Shown: positions 1-7,363, numbered from the stretch's first letter. The stretch: 8,194 nucleotides of DNA from Acidobacteriaceae bacterium UBA1795 (GCA_002314435.1 DCFV01000217.1:1144-9337), one strand, 5' to 3'. Notes: a model not told the origin generated them from the sequence alone. Numbers and translations: made by a program.

Positions 1-336
1 TCGAACGACACGGCGCTGGCCCAGGACCTGTTGGGCGTGGTGACGATTGCCGACAAGGCGGCCGCGGCGAAGGTGGCGAAGGCCTACGCCGACCACCAGG
101 CGAAGTGGAACGACGACCTGAAGGAAGAGCAGGAGAAGGCCGAGGCGCTCGAAGTGAAAGTGGAGCAGGCCGAGGCCCGCGCCAACCGCTTCGACCTGGG
201 CGAGGCCCTGCTGGAGATTGGCCTGGTGATCACGTCAGTGACGCTGCTGACGCGGCGGCGGGCTTATTGGTACTTCGGCATGGTGTTTGCGCTGGGCGGC
301 ATTCTGTCGGCGGCGTCGGCGTTTCTGCTGAAGTAG
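1..336 (+). CDS. DUF4337-type membrane protein, 3' part (5' end outside window)
   Basis: The frame is open from the first base and ends in TAG at 334-336, giving 111 residues. The TTG at 31 is unlikely to be the real start, because in-frame coding sequence precedes it. What is seen: a charged, Ala/Glu/Lys-rich segment (about residues 18-63, including KWNDDLKEEQEKAEALEVK) that should form a coiled coil, then two hydrophobic segments (about 65-84 and 90-110) separated by the basic patch TRRRAYW. This order (coiled coil, then two C-terminal membrane helices) matches the DUF4337 family, whose members usually have one more membrane helix near the N-terminus; that part would lie left of the window. 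Function is unknown. The next gene starts 45 bp downstream on the same strand, so co-transcription is possible. Confidence 0.75.
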   Translation, partial: SNDTALAQDLLGVVTIADKAAAAKVAKAYADHQAKWNDDLKEEQEKAEALEVKVEQAEARANRFDLGEALLEIGLVITSVTLLTRRRAYWYFGMVFALGGILSAASAFLLK

Positions 337-381
337 CGCGTACGCGTTGCGCGGTGCGGGAAGTGGTAGACTTGGCGCGAC

Positions 382-1032
382 ATGAAAGCTCTTTTCGCTG
401 CGACATTTCTCCTGTGTGGCGCTGCGCTTGTGGCGCAGGAGCCGGCTCCGCAGGCACCGGCTGCGCAGACGCACACGAGCGCTCTTGGATTTACCTATGC
501 CGTGCCCGCGGACTGGGAGGTGGTGGACACCTCAGCCACGCTGGGTGGCGTGAAGCAGCAGGCACAACAGAACGCAAGCGAAGACGTGGAAAAGCGCGGA
601 GCCGCGTGCGTGGCCGTGAGTCTGACGGCCAAGCATGGCGCGCCGGCGTCGGTGATGGTGATTGTGGAGTTGCCGTTTGACTGCCTGGGACAGACGGCCA
701 CGGAGAAGGACCTGCCGGGGTTTGCGCAGGGCGCCAGCGAGGGGCTGAAGCAGAACTTCGACCTGGCGGAGCCGGTGTTTGGCACCTACGCGCTGGGCTC
801 GCACAGCATGTGGGTGGAGCGTGCGCAGGGGGCTCCCAAAGGGCATCCTGAGCTGCCGTACACGGTGGAGATTGCCTGTACGCTGCTGAAGAAGGGTGCG
901 GTGTGCTGGATGATGATGGCGGCCGACGCGGCGTCGTTGCAGATACTGGAGGGCGGCGCGGTGGCGCTGGAAGGCGATCCGGCGGCGGCGCTGGTGCCGG
1001 CGAATGCGTTTGCGAAGAAACCTACGCAGTAA
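382..1032 (+). CDS. Secreted protein of unknown family (216 aa)
   Basis: I do not recognise a named family. The N-terminus MKALFAATFLLCGAALVAQ is a typical Sec signal peptide: a short positive start, a hydrophobic core, and probable cleavage after Ala18. Cys12 does not sit in a proper lipobox, so a lipoprotein is unlikely. A Pro/Ala-rich linker (about 20-31) follows, then a compact domain starting GFTYAVPADWEVVD. That opening resembles the beta-strand start of PsbP/Mog1/DUF1795-like domains, but this is only an impression. The mature part has four cysteines (76, 101, 166, 175) that could form disulfides outside the cytoplasm. No clear Shine-Dalgarno precedes the ATG; a TAGACT box lies 9 nt upstream. 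The start is supported by the signal peptide. An intrinsic terminator follows the stop. Confidence 0.75.
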   Translation: MKALFAATFLLCGAALVAQEPAPQAPAAQTHTSALGFTYAVPADWEVVDTSATLGGVKQQAQQNASEDVEKRGAACVAVSLTAKHGAPASVMVIVELPFDCLGQTATEKDLPGFAQGASEGLKQNFDLAEPVFGTYALGSHSMWVERAQGAPKGHPELPYTVEIACTLLKKGAVCWMMMAADAASLQILEGGAVALEGDPAAALVPANAFAKKPTQ

Positions 1033-1055
1033 AAGCAGTGAACAGTGGTCAGTTC

Positions 1056-1085
1056 AGCCCGGGTGCTTTTGCGGCCCGGGCTTTT
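1056..1085 (+). terminator. Intrinsic terminator after the secreted-protein gene
   Basis: Perfect 8-bp inverted repeat AGCCCGGG (1056-1063) and CCCGGGCT (1075-1082) with an 11-nt loop. The stem is directly followed by T residues on the + strand (1082-1085), as expected for Rho-independent termination of the gene ending at 1032. It lies between two convergent genes. On the minus strand no T run follows the stem, so it is less likely to end the exporter gene. Confidence 0.75.
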
Positions 1086-1112
1086 CATTTGGGTTTGCGC
1101 CGGGGTTCAGTC

Positions 1113-2096
1113 TCAGAGCGGCCGGTCGGCGGGGAGTTGTTCGAGGTCTTCGACCGTAACGTTCTTTCCTTTGACCTGCGACGTGGTAAGCAGGAAGACG
1201 GCGACAAGGATGGCAGCCATGCCGGTGAACTCCGCCACGGCGGGGCGCTCGCCGAGGATGAAGATGCCGAGCAGGACGGCGATGACGGGATTGACGTAAG
1301 CGTACGAGGCGACCTTGGCGATGGGGACGCGCTCGATGAGATAGACGAAGCTGGTGTAACCGAGCAGCGAGCCGCCCACGACGAGGTAAGCGATGGCGAG
1401 GAGGCCTCGGCTGGTGGGATGGAAAGCGGGCCACTGGCGGAACGCGGTGCCGAGGGCCAGATTGACGATGCCGGCTGCGAGCATCTGCCAGGCAGCGCCG
1501 ACAAAGCTGTTCATGCGCAGGCGGGAGCGGCGGCCGATAATGCTGCCGAGGGTCCAGCAAGCGCAACCGAAGAGCAGAACGCCGATGGCGATGAGGCGGG
1601 CGGTGTCTCCGCGGAAGCCGGAGTGGAGCGAGGGCGACAGCAAAACGGCAAGCCCAGCGAAGCCGAGCGCGAGGCCGAGCCAGCCGCGCAAGGGCAGCGG
1701 CTCGCCGTGGGGCAGGATCATTTCCGATAGGGCGACAAGGAGCGGAATGCAGGCGGAGATGAGCGAGGCGAGGCCGCTGGGGATGTGCTGCTCAGCGTAG
1801 ATGAGTGCGACGTTGCTGCCGGAGAGCAGGAAGATGCCGACGACAGCGGTGACGGCCATGTCGCGCGAAGGCCACCAGATGCGCATGCCAGAGAGGGCGC
1901 AGGCGGCAAGCAGGATTCCGCCGGAGATGAGAAAGCGCGCGGCGGCGAACAGGAGCGCAGGCATCTCAGTGCCGCCGATGCTGATGGCAGTGTAGGTGGA
2001 GCCCCAGAAGAAGTAGAGGCTGGCGAAGGCGAGAACCAGCGCGGTGGAGGTGGAGGGCTTGTTGCGGGGGTGGGCGTGCGCGTCGGTGTCGGACAT
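1113..2096 (-). CDS. EamA/DMT-superfamily exporter, YedA-like
   Basis: A 327-residue inner-membrane protein with about ten hydrophobic segments in two homologous EamA halves (about 18-155 and 167-305). Visible family motifs: FFWGSTYTAI (30-38) in the first helix, AEQHIPSGLASLI (101-113) in the first half, and SYAYVNPVIAVLLG followed by GERP (264-284) in the second. These closely follow the E. coli YedA pattern. Such proteins export small metabolites, often amino acids, purines or unknown drugs; the substrate cannot be read from sequence. The N-terminal 18 residues are polar with several His, and a polar tail of about 22 residues follows the last helix. No obvious Shine-Dalgarno precedes the chosen ATG. 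It is convergent with the secreted-protein gene and divergent from the PLP-enzyme gene. Confidence 0.9.
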   Translation of the reverse strand: MSDTDAHAHPRNKPSTSTALVLAFASLYFFWGSTYTAISIGGTEMPALLFAAARFLISGGILLAACALSGMRIWWPSRDMAVTAVVGIFLLSGSNVALIYAEQHIPSGLASLISACIPLLVALSEMILPHGEPLPLRGWLGLALGFAGLAVLLSPSLHSGFRGDTARLIAIGVLLFGCACWTLGSIIGRRSRLRMNSFVGAAWQMLAAGIVNLALGTAFRQWPAFHPTSRGLLAIAYLVVGGSLLGYTSFVYLIERVPIAKVASYAYVNPVIAVLLGIFILGERPAVAEFTGMAAILVAVFLLTTSQVKGKNVTVEDLEQLPADRPL

Positions 2097-2159
2097 GGGG
2101 GTGAGTCCATGGTAGCTGAGGCCAGGGATCAGGTGTCAGGGGTTAGCGAGCGGCGCCCG

Positions 2160-2168
2160 TGCTATGCT
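2160..2168 (+). promoter_or_regulatory. Candidate extended -10 promoter for the PLP-enzyme gene
   Basis: TGCTATGCT contains the extended -10 dinucleotide TG, one spacer base, then TATGCT (four of six matches to TATAAT). No convincing -35 lies at the correct distance, which an extended -10 can tolerate. If used, transcription would begin near 2175 and give a leader of over 300 nt before the ATG at 2492. This is pattern matching only; a promoter nearer the gene is possible. Confidence 0.35.
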
Positions 2169-2274
2169 CGTAGCCAACGGGTCGCTCCCATGGACAAGTC
2201 AGATTGCAGCGTCGTGGTTGGTTTGCCGGTGTGTAAGCGCTGGTCACGGAGCCGCGCGCGCGCCATCTGCCCGC

Positions 2275-2415
2275 GGCAACACCGCCGCGTGTTGCCCTCC
2301 TGCACACGACCTAGTCTCTTCGGCGGCGATTAGCACCTATCCGCCGAAGACCCCTCGCCTGCATTTGGACCCGTACGTGGTCCGCAGAAACAGGACGACC
2401 CAACCCCCCTGGGTC
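2275..2415 (+). promoter_or_regulatory. Hairpin-rich 5' leader of the PLP-enzyme gene
   Basis: The 395-bp gap 2097-2491 holds no recognisable gene, but this part contains four successive perfect inverted repeats. They are GGCAACAC/GTGTTGCC (2275-2282, 2289-2296; 6-nt loop), TCTTCGGCGG/CCGCCGAAGA (2317-2326, 2341-2350; 14-nt loop), GGACC/GGTCC (2367-2371, 2379-2383) and GACCCA/TGGGTC (2397-2402, 2410-2415). None is followed by a T run, so they do not look like terminators. I do not recognise any named riboswitch or T-box consensus. They may form a structured leader RNA that regulates the gene, or simply be structure in GC-rich DNA. Confidence 0.35.
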
Positions 2416-2469
2416 CGCGGCTGCGCATTCGCCTGATTCCCTCCCGCTGCCGGGAAGCGCGCCGCCCAA

Positions 2470-2483
2470 CCTCTGCCGAGGAG
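2470..2483 (+). promoter_or_regulatory. Ribosome binding site within a small hairpin
   Basis: GAGGAG at 2478-2483 is a good Shine-Dalgarno, 8 nt before the ATG at 2492, and fixes the start of the PLP-enzyme gene. Just upstream, CCTC (2470-2473) can pair with GAGG (2478-2481) across a 4-nt loop and so could partly hide the site. The stem is only 4 bp and weak by itself. Confidence 0.6.
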
Positions 2484-2491
2484 ACGAAGAG

Positions 2492-3898
<1,407 letters not shown>

Positions 3899-3922
3899 GG
3901 CAATCCACAACCACACGAACCA

Positions 3923-3966
3923 CGAACGGCAGAGCGGCTGGTTAAGCCCGCTCTGCCGTTTGCTTT
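3923..3966 (+). terminator. Strong intrinsic terminator after the PLP-enzyme gene
   Basis: A perfect 13-bp stem AACGGCAGAGCGG (3925-3937) / CCGCTCTGCCGTT (3948-3960) with a 10-nt loop. It is extendable by a G-T wobble and a C-G pair (3923-3924 with 3961-3962). It is followed by a T-rich stretch (3959-3966, broken by GC). It lies 25 bp after the stop codon. Confidence 0.85.
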
Positions 3967-3979
3967 TGGCGCGTGCGTG

Positions 3980-4008
3980 TTGCGGGGCCGGCGCTTCCAG
4001 TTCACAAT
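3980..4008 (+). promoter_or_regulatory. Candidate promoter for the yraN-like gene
   Basis: TTGCGG (3980-3985) and CACAAT (4003-4008) are separated by exactly 17 bp. They match the sigma-70 consensus in three and four of six positions. Transcription would begin near 4014-4016, at the ATG at 4016, implying a leaderless or almost leaderless message. It lies just after the terminator of the preceding gene, as expected for an independent unit. The hexamers are weak, so chance is possible. Confidence 0.35.
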
Positions 4009-4015
4009 GAGAGCG

Positions 4016-4483
4016 ATGAAAGATTCTGTGCGCATTGCGCCGGGGTTGCTGGAGAAGGCGCTGGGTGGTCTGGACCGGCTGGCGCGCGTGCGCGGCCGTG
4101 CGGATGATCTGCCTGCGCATTTGGCGGTGGGCGTTGCGGGCGAGGATGCGGCGTTTCATTTTCTTCGGCGCAAGGGATACACCGTTGTGGCGCGGCGATG
4201 GAGCTCGGGCGAGCTGCCGGGCGATGTGGATTTGATTGCGTGGCAGGGCGATGTGCTGTGCTTCATTGAGGTGAAGACGCGGACGGAACGCGATGCGAAG
4301 CCTGCAGAGGCTGCGGTGGATGGGCACAAGCGTGCAACGCTGCTGCGGCTGGCACGGCGCTATGTGCGGCAGCTGGAGCAGACACCGCCGGTGCGGTTCG
4401 ATGTGCTGAGCGTGTATCGGTCGCCGGGCGAAGCGAGCGCCGTGGAGCACTTTGAGGGCGCAATTCCGTGGAGCGGCCAATAG
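4016..4483 (+). CDS. yraN: YraN/UPF0102 family protein (endonuclease-like fold)
   Basis: A 155-residue protein of the UPF0102/YraN family, which belongs to the PD-(D/E)XK nuclease superfamily; its cellular role is poorly defined. Family marks, numbered from the ATG at 4016: GEDAAFHFLRRKGYTVVARRW with Glu43; GDVDLIAW with Asp70 and Asp72; FIEVKTRT with Glu85 and Lys87; and the helix RATLLRLARRYV, all in the usual order. Together these supply the E, D, E-x-K set of the nuclease core. Many members have GEIDLIA where this one has GDVDLIA, a conservative change. The start is uncertain: in-frame GTG 3977, ATG 4007 and ATG 4016 all lack a proper Shine-Dalgarno. I chose 4016 because a candidate promoter would start transcription there. 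YraN often sits near the rRNA methylase gene rsmI, which is not present here. Confidence 0.88.
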   Translation: MKDSVRIAPGLLEKALGGLDRLARVRGRADDLPAHLAVGVAGEDAAFHFLRRKGYTVVARRWSSGELPGDVDLIAWQGDVLCFIEVKTRTERDAKPAEAAVDGHKRATLLRLARRYVRQLEQTPPVRFDVLSVYRSPGEASAVEHFEGAIPWSGQ

Positions 4484-4755
4484 ATGCGATGCGCAAGCCG
4501 CTTTCCCAACTGAATCTTCTTTCCGCTGTGCCTTAAATCCCCACAAGCAATCTCCGTGTTGTGTTCATTCATGGGTCGCACCGGATTCGTCAATTCCGGA
4601 CTCAGGGAGCGTCGTGCCATGAGTATGGATCCGTACCTGCGCATCTTCTGAACTCGAACAGGATCTTCGGTCATGTCGAGAATGTCCTTAGCAACCGTGT
4701 GGCTTATACAGTAATGCGCCAGATTTCCGCAAAAGCCCTCATCAACACCCGACTT

Positions 4756-4849
4756 GCTTGACGGCATGGGAGCCGGGAAGGAACCGATGCGGCATTCTTC
4801 TCTCGCGAGAAGGGAAACACCTGTCCCGGCTCTGTCAAGTGCTCGCATC
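4756..4849 (+). ncRNA. Candidate structured RNA (nested helices with possible pseudoknot)
   Basis: Four complementary pairs fit one fold on the + strand. P1 is GCTTGAC (4756-4762) with GTCAAGT (4834-4840), 7 bp including one G-U. P2 is GAGCCGGGA (4770-4778) with TCCCGGCTC (4824-4832), 9 bp perfect. P3 is CTTCTC (4797-4802) with GAGAAG (4807-4812), a 6-bp hairpin with loop TCGC, extendable by two U-G pairs. A possible pseudoknot joins GATGCG (4786-4791) to CGCATC (4844-4849), outside P1. P1 and P2 stack, with only T4833 between their 3' strands. I know no matching RNA family, and no promoter is evident. The stems would also pair on the minus strand except for the G-U pairs, which favour the + strand. 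Confidence 0.3.
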
Positions 4850-4956
4850 CGCTACAAGAAATCCTCCACTGGCGGGGAACCCCAAAAGACCAAGAGTATC
4901 GAACGAAGGCGGCCAGCAATGGGATTCTACAAGAACTGTTACCAATGAAAGACCAG

Positions 4957-4991
4957 CTTGTCGAACGGTGCCAATGCAACCGTCGAACAAG
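4957..4991. promoter_or_regulatory. Operator-like imperfect dyad next to a -10 box
   Basis: CTTGTCGAACGGT (4957-4969) and ACCGTCGAACAAG (4979-4991) form an inverted repeat with 10 of 13 positions matching around a 9-bp centre. The same arms also contain a direct repeat GTCGAAC (4960-4966 and 4982-4988) spaced 22 bp, about two helical turns. The right arm ends one base before the TG of the extended -10 at 4992. A regulator bound here would overlap the -35 region, as a repressor operator or an activator site. No regulator gene lies in the window. Confidence 0.4.
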
Positions 4992-5000
4992 TGCTAGAAT
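4992..5000 (+). promoter_or_regulatory. Candidate extended -10 promoter for the membrane SpeE-like gene
   Basis: TGCTAGAAT combines the extended -10 TG with TAGAAT (five of six matches to TATAAT). No clear -35 lies at the right distance; that space is taken by the dyad at 4957-4991. The expected transcription start is about 5006-5008, giving a leader of roughly 95 nt before the ATG at 5101. Confidence 0.45.
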
Positions 5001-5010
5001 CGCGCAAACC

Positions 5011-5040
5011 ATGTTATCTTTTTGCTTTGGCCGGTCATAG
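5011..5040 (+). other. Nine-codon ORF in the leader of the membrane SpeE-like gene
   Basis: An ATG-to-TAG frame encodes MLSFCFGRS. Its ATG lies 10 nt after the candidate -10 box, so it would fall within a few bases of the transcription start; it has no Shine-Dalgarno. Its stop codon TAG forms the 3-nt loop of a 6-bp hairpin, CGGTCA (5032-5037) with TGGCCG (5041-5046; one U-G pair). It may be a leader peptide or merely chance; nine codons are too few to judge coding bias. Confidence 0.2.
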
Positions 5041-5100
5041 TGGCCGATGAAAGATGCCTGGATGGTGTAGGTGACTCTTGGAAGGCGGAGACAGTAGACA

Positions 5101-7302
5101 ATGAGTGATACGAATGATGCTGTGAATCAGGAAGAGTCTGCATTGGAAGCCGCGTCTGATTTGCCTGACAGGGCTGCGCGGAGCTTTATTCTGTTATTCC
5201 TGACGAGCTTTGTAGCGCTCTATTTTGAGCTCGTAGTCATTCGGTACCTTTCAACCGAGATCAGAGTGTTTGCTTACCTAAAGAACTTGGCGCTAATAGC
5301 CAGTTTCTTCGGAATTGGGCTAGGAATGCTCATTGAGAGGCCTCCCAGGGTCTTGAAACAGGTATTTCCATGGATTGCCGCGGTTCTCTTCACTCTCATA
5401 ACATTTGCGCCTGCGCTAAAACTGACGCACCTTCCAGTTCCCGCTTCCGGTTACCTGATGTTTACAACTCAGTTCATAGTGCCGGGGAATCTAAGATTTC
5501 TCTTTGCCTATGTTTTGTTTTTCCTTCTTTATCTCGCTGTAATTTCAGGTTTCATTTATCTGGTTGTTGCTTTCTTTACAGTTCTCGGTGGAATGGTTGG
5601 AGAACATCTCAAGTCATTTCCATCTCTTCTTGGCTATGGAGTGAATCTGGCGGGCAGTCTCGCTGGCATCGCCGCCTTCACGGCACTCTCGTTTTTAGGC
5701 CTTCCCCCGGTTATCTGGATTTTGATCGGGTTTCTGGCCCTTGTTCCCTTCTATTTCCGCCAGCGCTTAGCTTTAGCGGTATTTGCTCTGATTGTCGGTG
5801 TGATGGCCATCCCTCAACCGCACACCTACTGGTCGCCCTATTACAGGATTACTCTGACCGAAGTTCCGCCTCCAACCGGGTGGCCTCACCCAGCAGCATA
5901 CTTTGTTGACGTCAACCACGATTATCACCAAAAGATGCTTGATCTCTCGCCGGAGTTTACCGCACGTTTTCCGAATGCTGAACCGAACCTCTCCGGACGC
6001 CCGACTTACGAACTCCCTTACCGCTTAGTTCCCAATCCAGGGCGGGTACTGGTAGTTGGCGCAGGCACTGGTAACGATGTCGCTGCGGCGCTTCGTCACG
6101 GAGCGACACACGTAGATGCCGTTGAGATCGACCCCTTCATACTCGGGCTCGGTCGGAAGTACCACCCGGAGCACCCTTACGATTCGCCCCGGGTAAGTGT
6201 ATTTGTGGATGACGCGCGCGCGTTCTTCAAGAAGACTACTCAGAAGTACGATCTGATTGTCTTTGCATATCTCGACTCTCATACTATGGTGACGGGTTTT
6301 TCTTCAATTAGACTCGACAATTACGTATACACACTCGAAAGCTTCCGCGAGGCTCGAAGTCTCCTCAGAGACAACGGTACGCTGGTCCTGGCCTTCGGAG
6401 GGGGGAAGACATTCATTAGCGATCGGCTCTTTGGAACCCTTGCGCAGGCCTTTGATGCGCCACCGCGCGCTTACGCTACTGGCTACGACACCACCGGTGT
6501 AGTCTTTGTGGAGGGTAAAGCGGCAGATTCCAACGTGATCACGGATTTTCCCGAAGTTAGCGAGGAACTGCAGTCGCATCAAGGCAGCACGATCGTCGCT
6601 ACGGACCACTGGCCCTTTTTGTACCTCAGCTCTCGAACCCTTCCCGTTGCGATTTGGAGCATCCTGGTACTGTTTCTTTTCTTCGCAACGGTATTCCTGA
6701 AGCGTGAAGTGCCACTCCGACGGCTCGCTACCTATAAAGGTCGGCACCTATTCTTCCTCGGTGCGGGGTTCATGCTTTTGGAAACCAAAGGCGTCACAGA
6801 GCTTTCGCTCTTGTTTGGTTCCACCTGGATCGTTAACGCGGTGGTGATTGCCGGATTTCTTGTTATGGGCCTATTGGCCAACACATTCATCATGTTCCGG
6901 CCAATTTCTCGACGCGTCGCATACGCTGTGTTGTTCACTGTTCTGGCGTTGGGCATGTTTGTGCCGTATTCGCTACTTGGTGCCCTGCCCTCTATAGCCA
7001 AAGTGCTGGCATCTGCAACGTTAGCTGGGCTTCCGGTGCTCTTTTCGGGATTGATCTTTTCGCGCAGTTTTCGGGATGTTACAAGACCATCCCAAGCGCT
7101 TGGCATTAACCTTCTTGGCGCTGTGGTCGGTGGGGTTCTGGAGAATCTCGTTATGATTGGTGGCACACCGATTCTAGGAATTGCGGCGTTTCTCCTTTAC
7201 GGGCTATCGGCAGCCTTTATTCCAACTCTCTCACCGGAGATAGGAATTGCTGGAGCATCCGCAGGTGAGGATCTGAGCCTTTCAACGTCAGACTTGTCAT
7301 AG
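5101..7302 (+). CDS. Polytopic membrane protein with spermidine-synthase-like (SAM-fold) domain
   Basis: A 733-residue protein in three parts. Residues about 27-238 form some seven or eight membrane helices; about 245-505 form a soluble Rossmann methyltransferase-like domain; about 514-720 form roughly six further helices. The central domain has the SpeE nucleotide-site pattern VLVVGAGTGNDVAAALRHGA (Gly320, Gly322, Gly324), VDAVEID with Glu342, and VDDARAFF with Asp370-Asp371. Spermidine synthases have the catalytic motif YD(V/L)I(I)xDSxDP; here it reads YDLIVFAYLDSHT (Asp384, then Asp392), so the usual catalytic Asp is missing or shifted. The name 'spermidine synthase' is thus fold-based, and aminopropyl transfer is doubtful. 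FMLLETKGVTELSLLFGSTW in the C-terminal block is a strongly patterned, probably functional segment. The start follows a purine-rich GGAAGGCGGAG (5080-5090). GC is lower than in the flanking genes, suggesting a different origin. Probable location is the inner membrane. Confidence 0.85.
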   Translation: MSDTNDAVNQEESALEAASDLPDRAARSFILLFLTSFVALYFELVVIRYLSTEIRVFAYLKNLALIASFFGIGLGMLIERPPRVLKQVFPWIAAVLFTLITFAPALKLTHLPVPASGYLMFTTQFIVPGNLRFLFAYVLFFLLYLAVISGFIYLVVAFFTVLGGMVGEHLKSFPSLLGYGVNLAGSLAGIAAFTALSFLGLPPVIWILIGFLALVPFYFRQRLALAVFALIVGVMAIPQPHTYWSPYYRITLTEVPPPTGWPHPAAYFVDVNHDYHQKMLDLSPEFTARFPNAEPNLSGRPTYELPYRLVPNPGRVLVVGAGTGNDVAAALRHGATHVDAVEIDPFILGLGRKYHPEHPYDSPRVSVFVDDARAFFKKTTQKYDLIVFAYLDSHTMVTGFSSIRLDNYVYTLESFREARSLLRDNGTLVLAFGGGKTFISDRLFGTLAQAFDAPPRAYATGYDTTGVVFVEGKAADSNVITDFPEVSEELQSHQGSTIVATDHWPFLYLSSRTLPVAIWSILVLFLFFATVFLKREVPLRRLATYKGRHLFFLGAGFMLLETKGVTELSLLFGSTWIVNAVVIAGFLVMGLLANTFIMFRPISRRVAYAVLFTVLALGMFVPYSLLGALPSIAKVLASATLAGLPVLFSGLIFSRSFRDVTRPSQALGINLLGAVVGGVLENLVMIGGTPILGIAAFLLYGLSAAFIPTLSPEIGIAGASAGEDLSLSTSDLS

Positions 7303-7318
7303 CGTGGCGCAAGAAGCA

Positions 7319-7363
7319 GACTCAGTGTTGGCCAGAGATTAGGCAAATGGCTGGCGCTGAGTC
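7319..7363 (+). terminator. Long imperfect 3' hairpin after the membrane SpeE-like gene
   Basis: The RNA can form 16 continuous pairs: GACTCAG (7319-7325) with CTGAGTC (7357-7363), continuing through 7326-7334 with 7348-7356 using four G-U wobbles, and a 13-nt loop. AGCA (7315-7318) and TGCT (7371-7374) could add an outer helix. It starts 16 bp after the stop codon. No T run follows, so it may be a transcript-stabilising 3' structure or a non-classical terminator rather than an intrinsic one. The wobbles favour function in + strand RNA. Confidence 0.4.

Larger units (their letters stand above)
4484..5100. other. 617-bp intergenic region without a recognisable gene
   Basis: GC falls to about 50 % from well above 60 % in the genes on the left. 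Short open frames exist on both strands, but none has a ribosome binding site or a protein pattern I recognise. The region does contain a nested set of complementary segments (4756-4849), a 9-nt direct repeat CTACAAGAA (4852-4860 and 4927-4935), an imperfect dyad (4957-4991), an extended -10 box (4992-5000) and a 9-codon ORF (5011-5040). No transposase remnant, terminal inverted repeat or tRNA was found. It may be a regulatory and RNA-gene region, or decayed DNA acquired together with the next gene. Confidence 0.6.

Noticed and set aside
105..680. A 191-codon plus-strand frame across the first two genes
   Set aside because: It is a shifted frame over the DUF4337-like and secreted-protein genes, both of which have clear membrane or signal-peptide patterns in their own frames; its composition is Gly/Arg-rich.
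903..1730. A 275-codon plus-strand frame
   Set aside because: It overlaps the end of the secreted-protein gene, runs antisense through the EamA exporter, crosses the terminator at 1056-1085 and has a low-complexity Gly/Ala/Glu/Arg composition.
4640..4670. A T-loop-like GTTCGAGTTC on the minus strand, considered as a tRNA
   Set aside because: The adjoining stem is incomplete and no D-arm, anticodon arm or acceptor stem could be matched at tRNA distances.
4360..4848. A 162-codon minus-strand frame reaching from yraN into the noncoding region
   Set aside because: No ribosome site and no recognisable protein pattern, and its last third is antisense to the yraN-like gene. A small real gene in 4484-4848 cannot be fully excluded; a homology search would decide.
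4561..4948. Short plus-strand frames (4561-4761, 4754-4948) that might be remnants of a decayed gene
   Set aside because: No Shine-Dalgarno, no recognised family, and the second overlaps the candidate structured RNA. Not enough to call a pseudogene.
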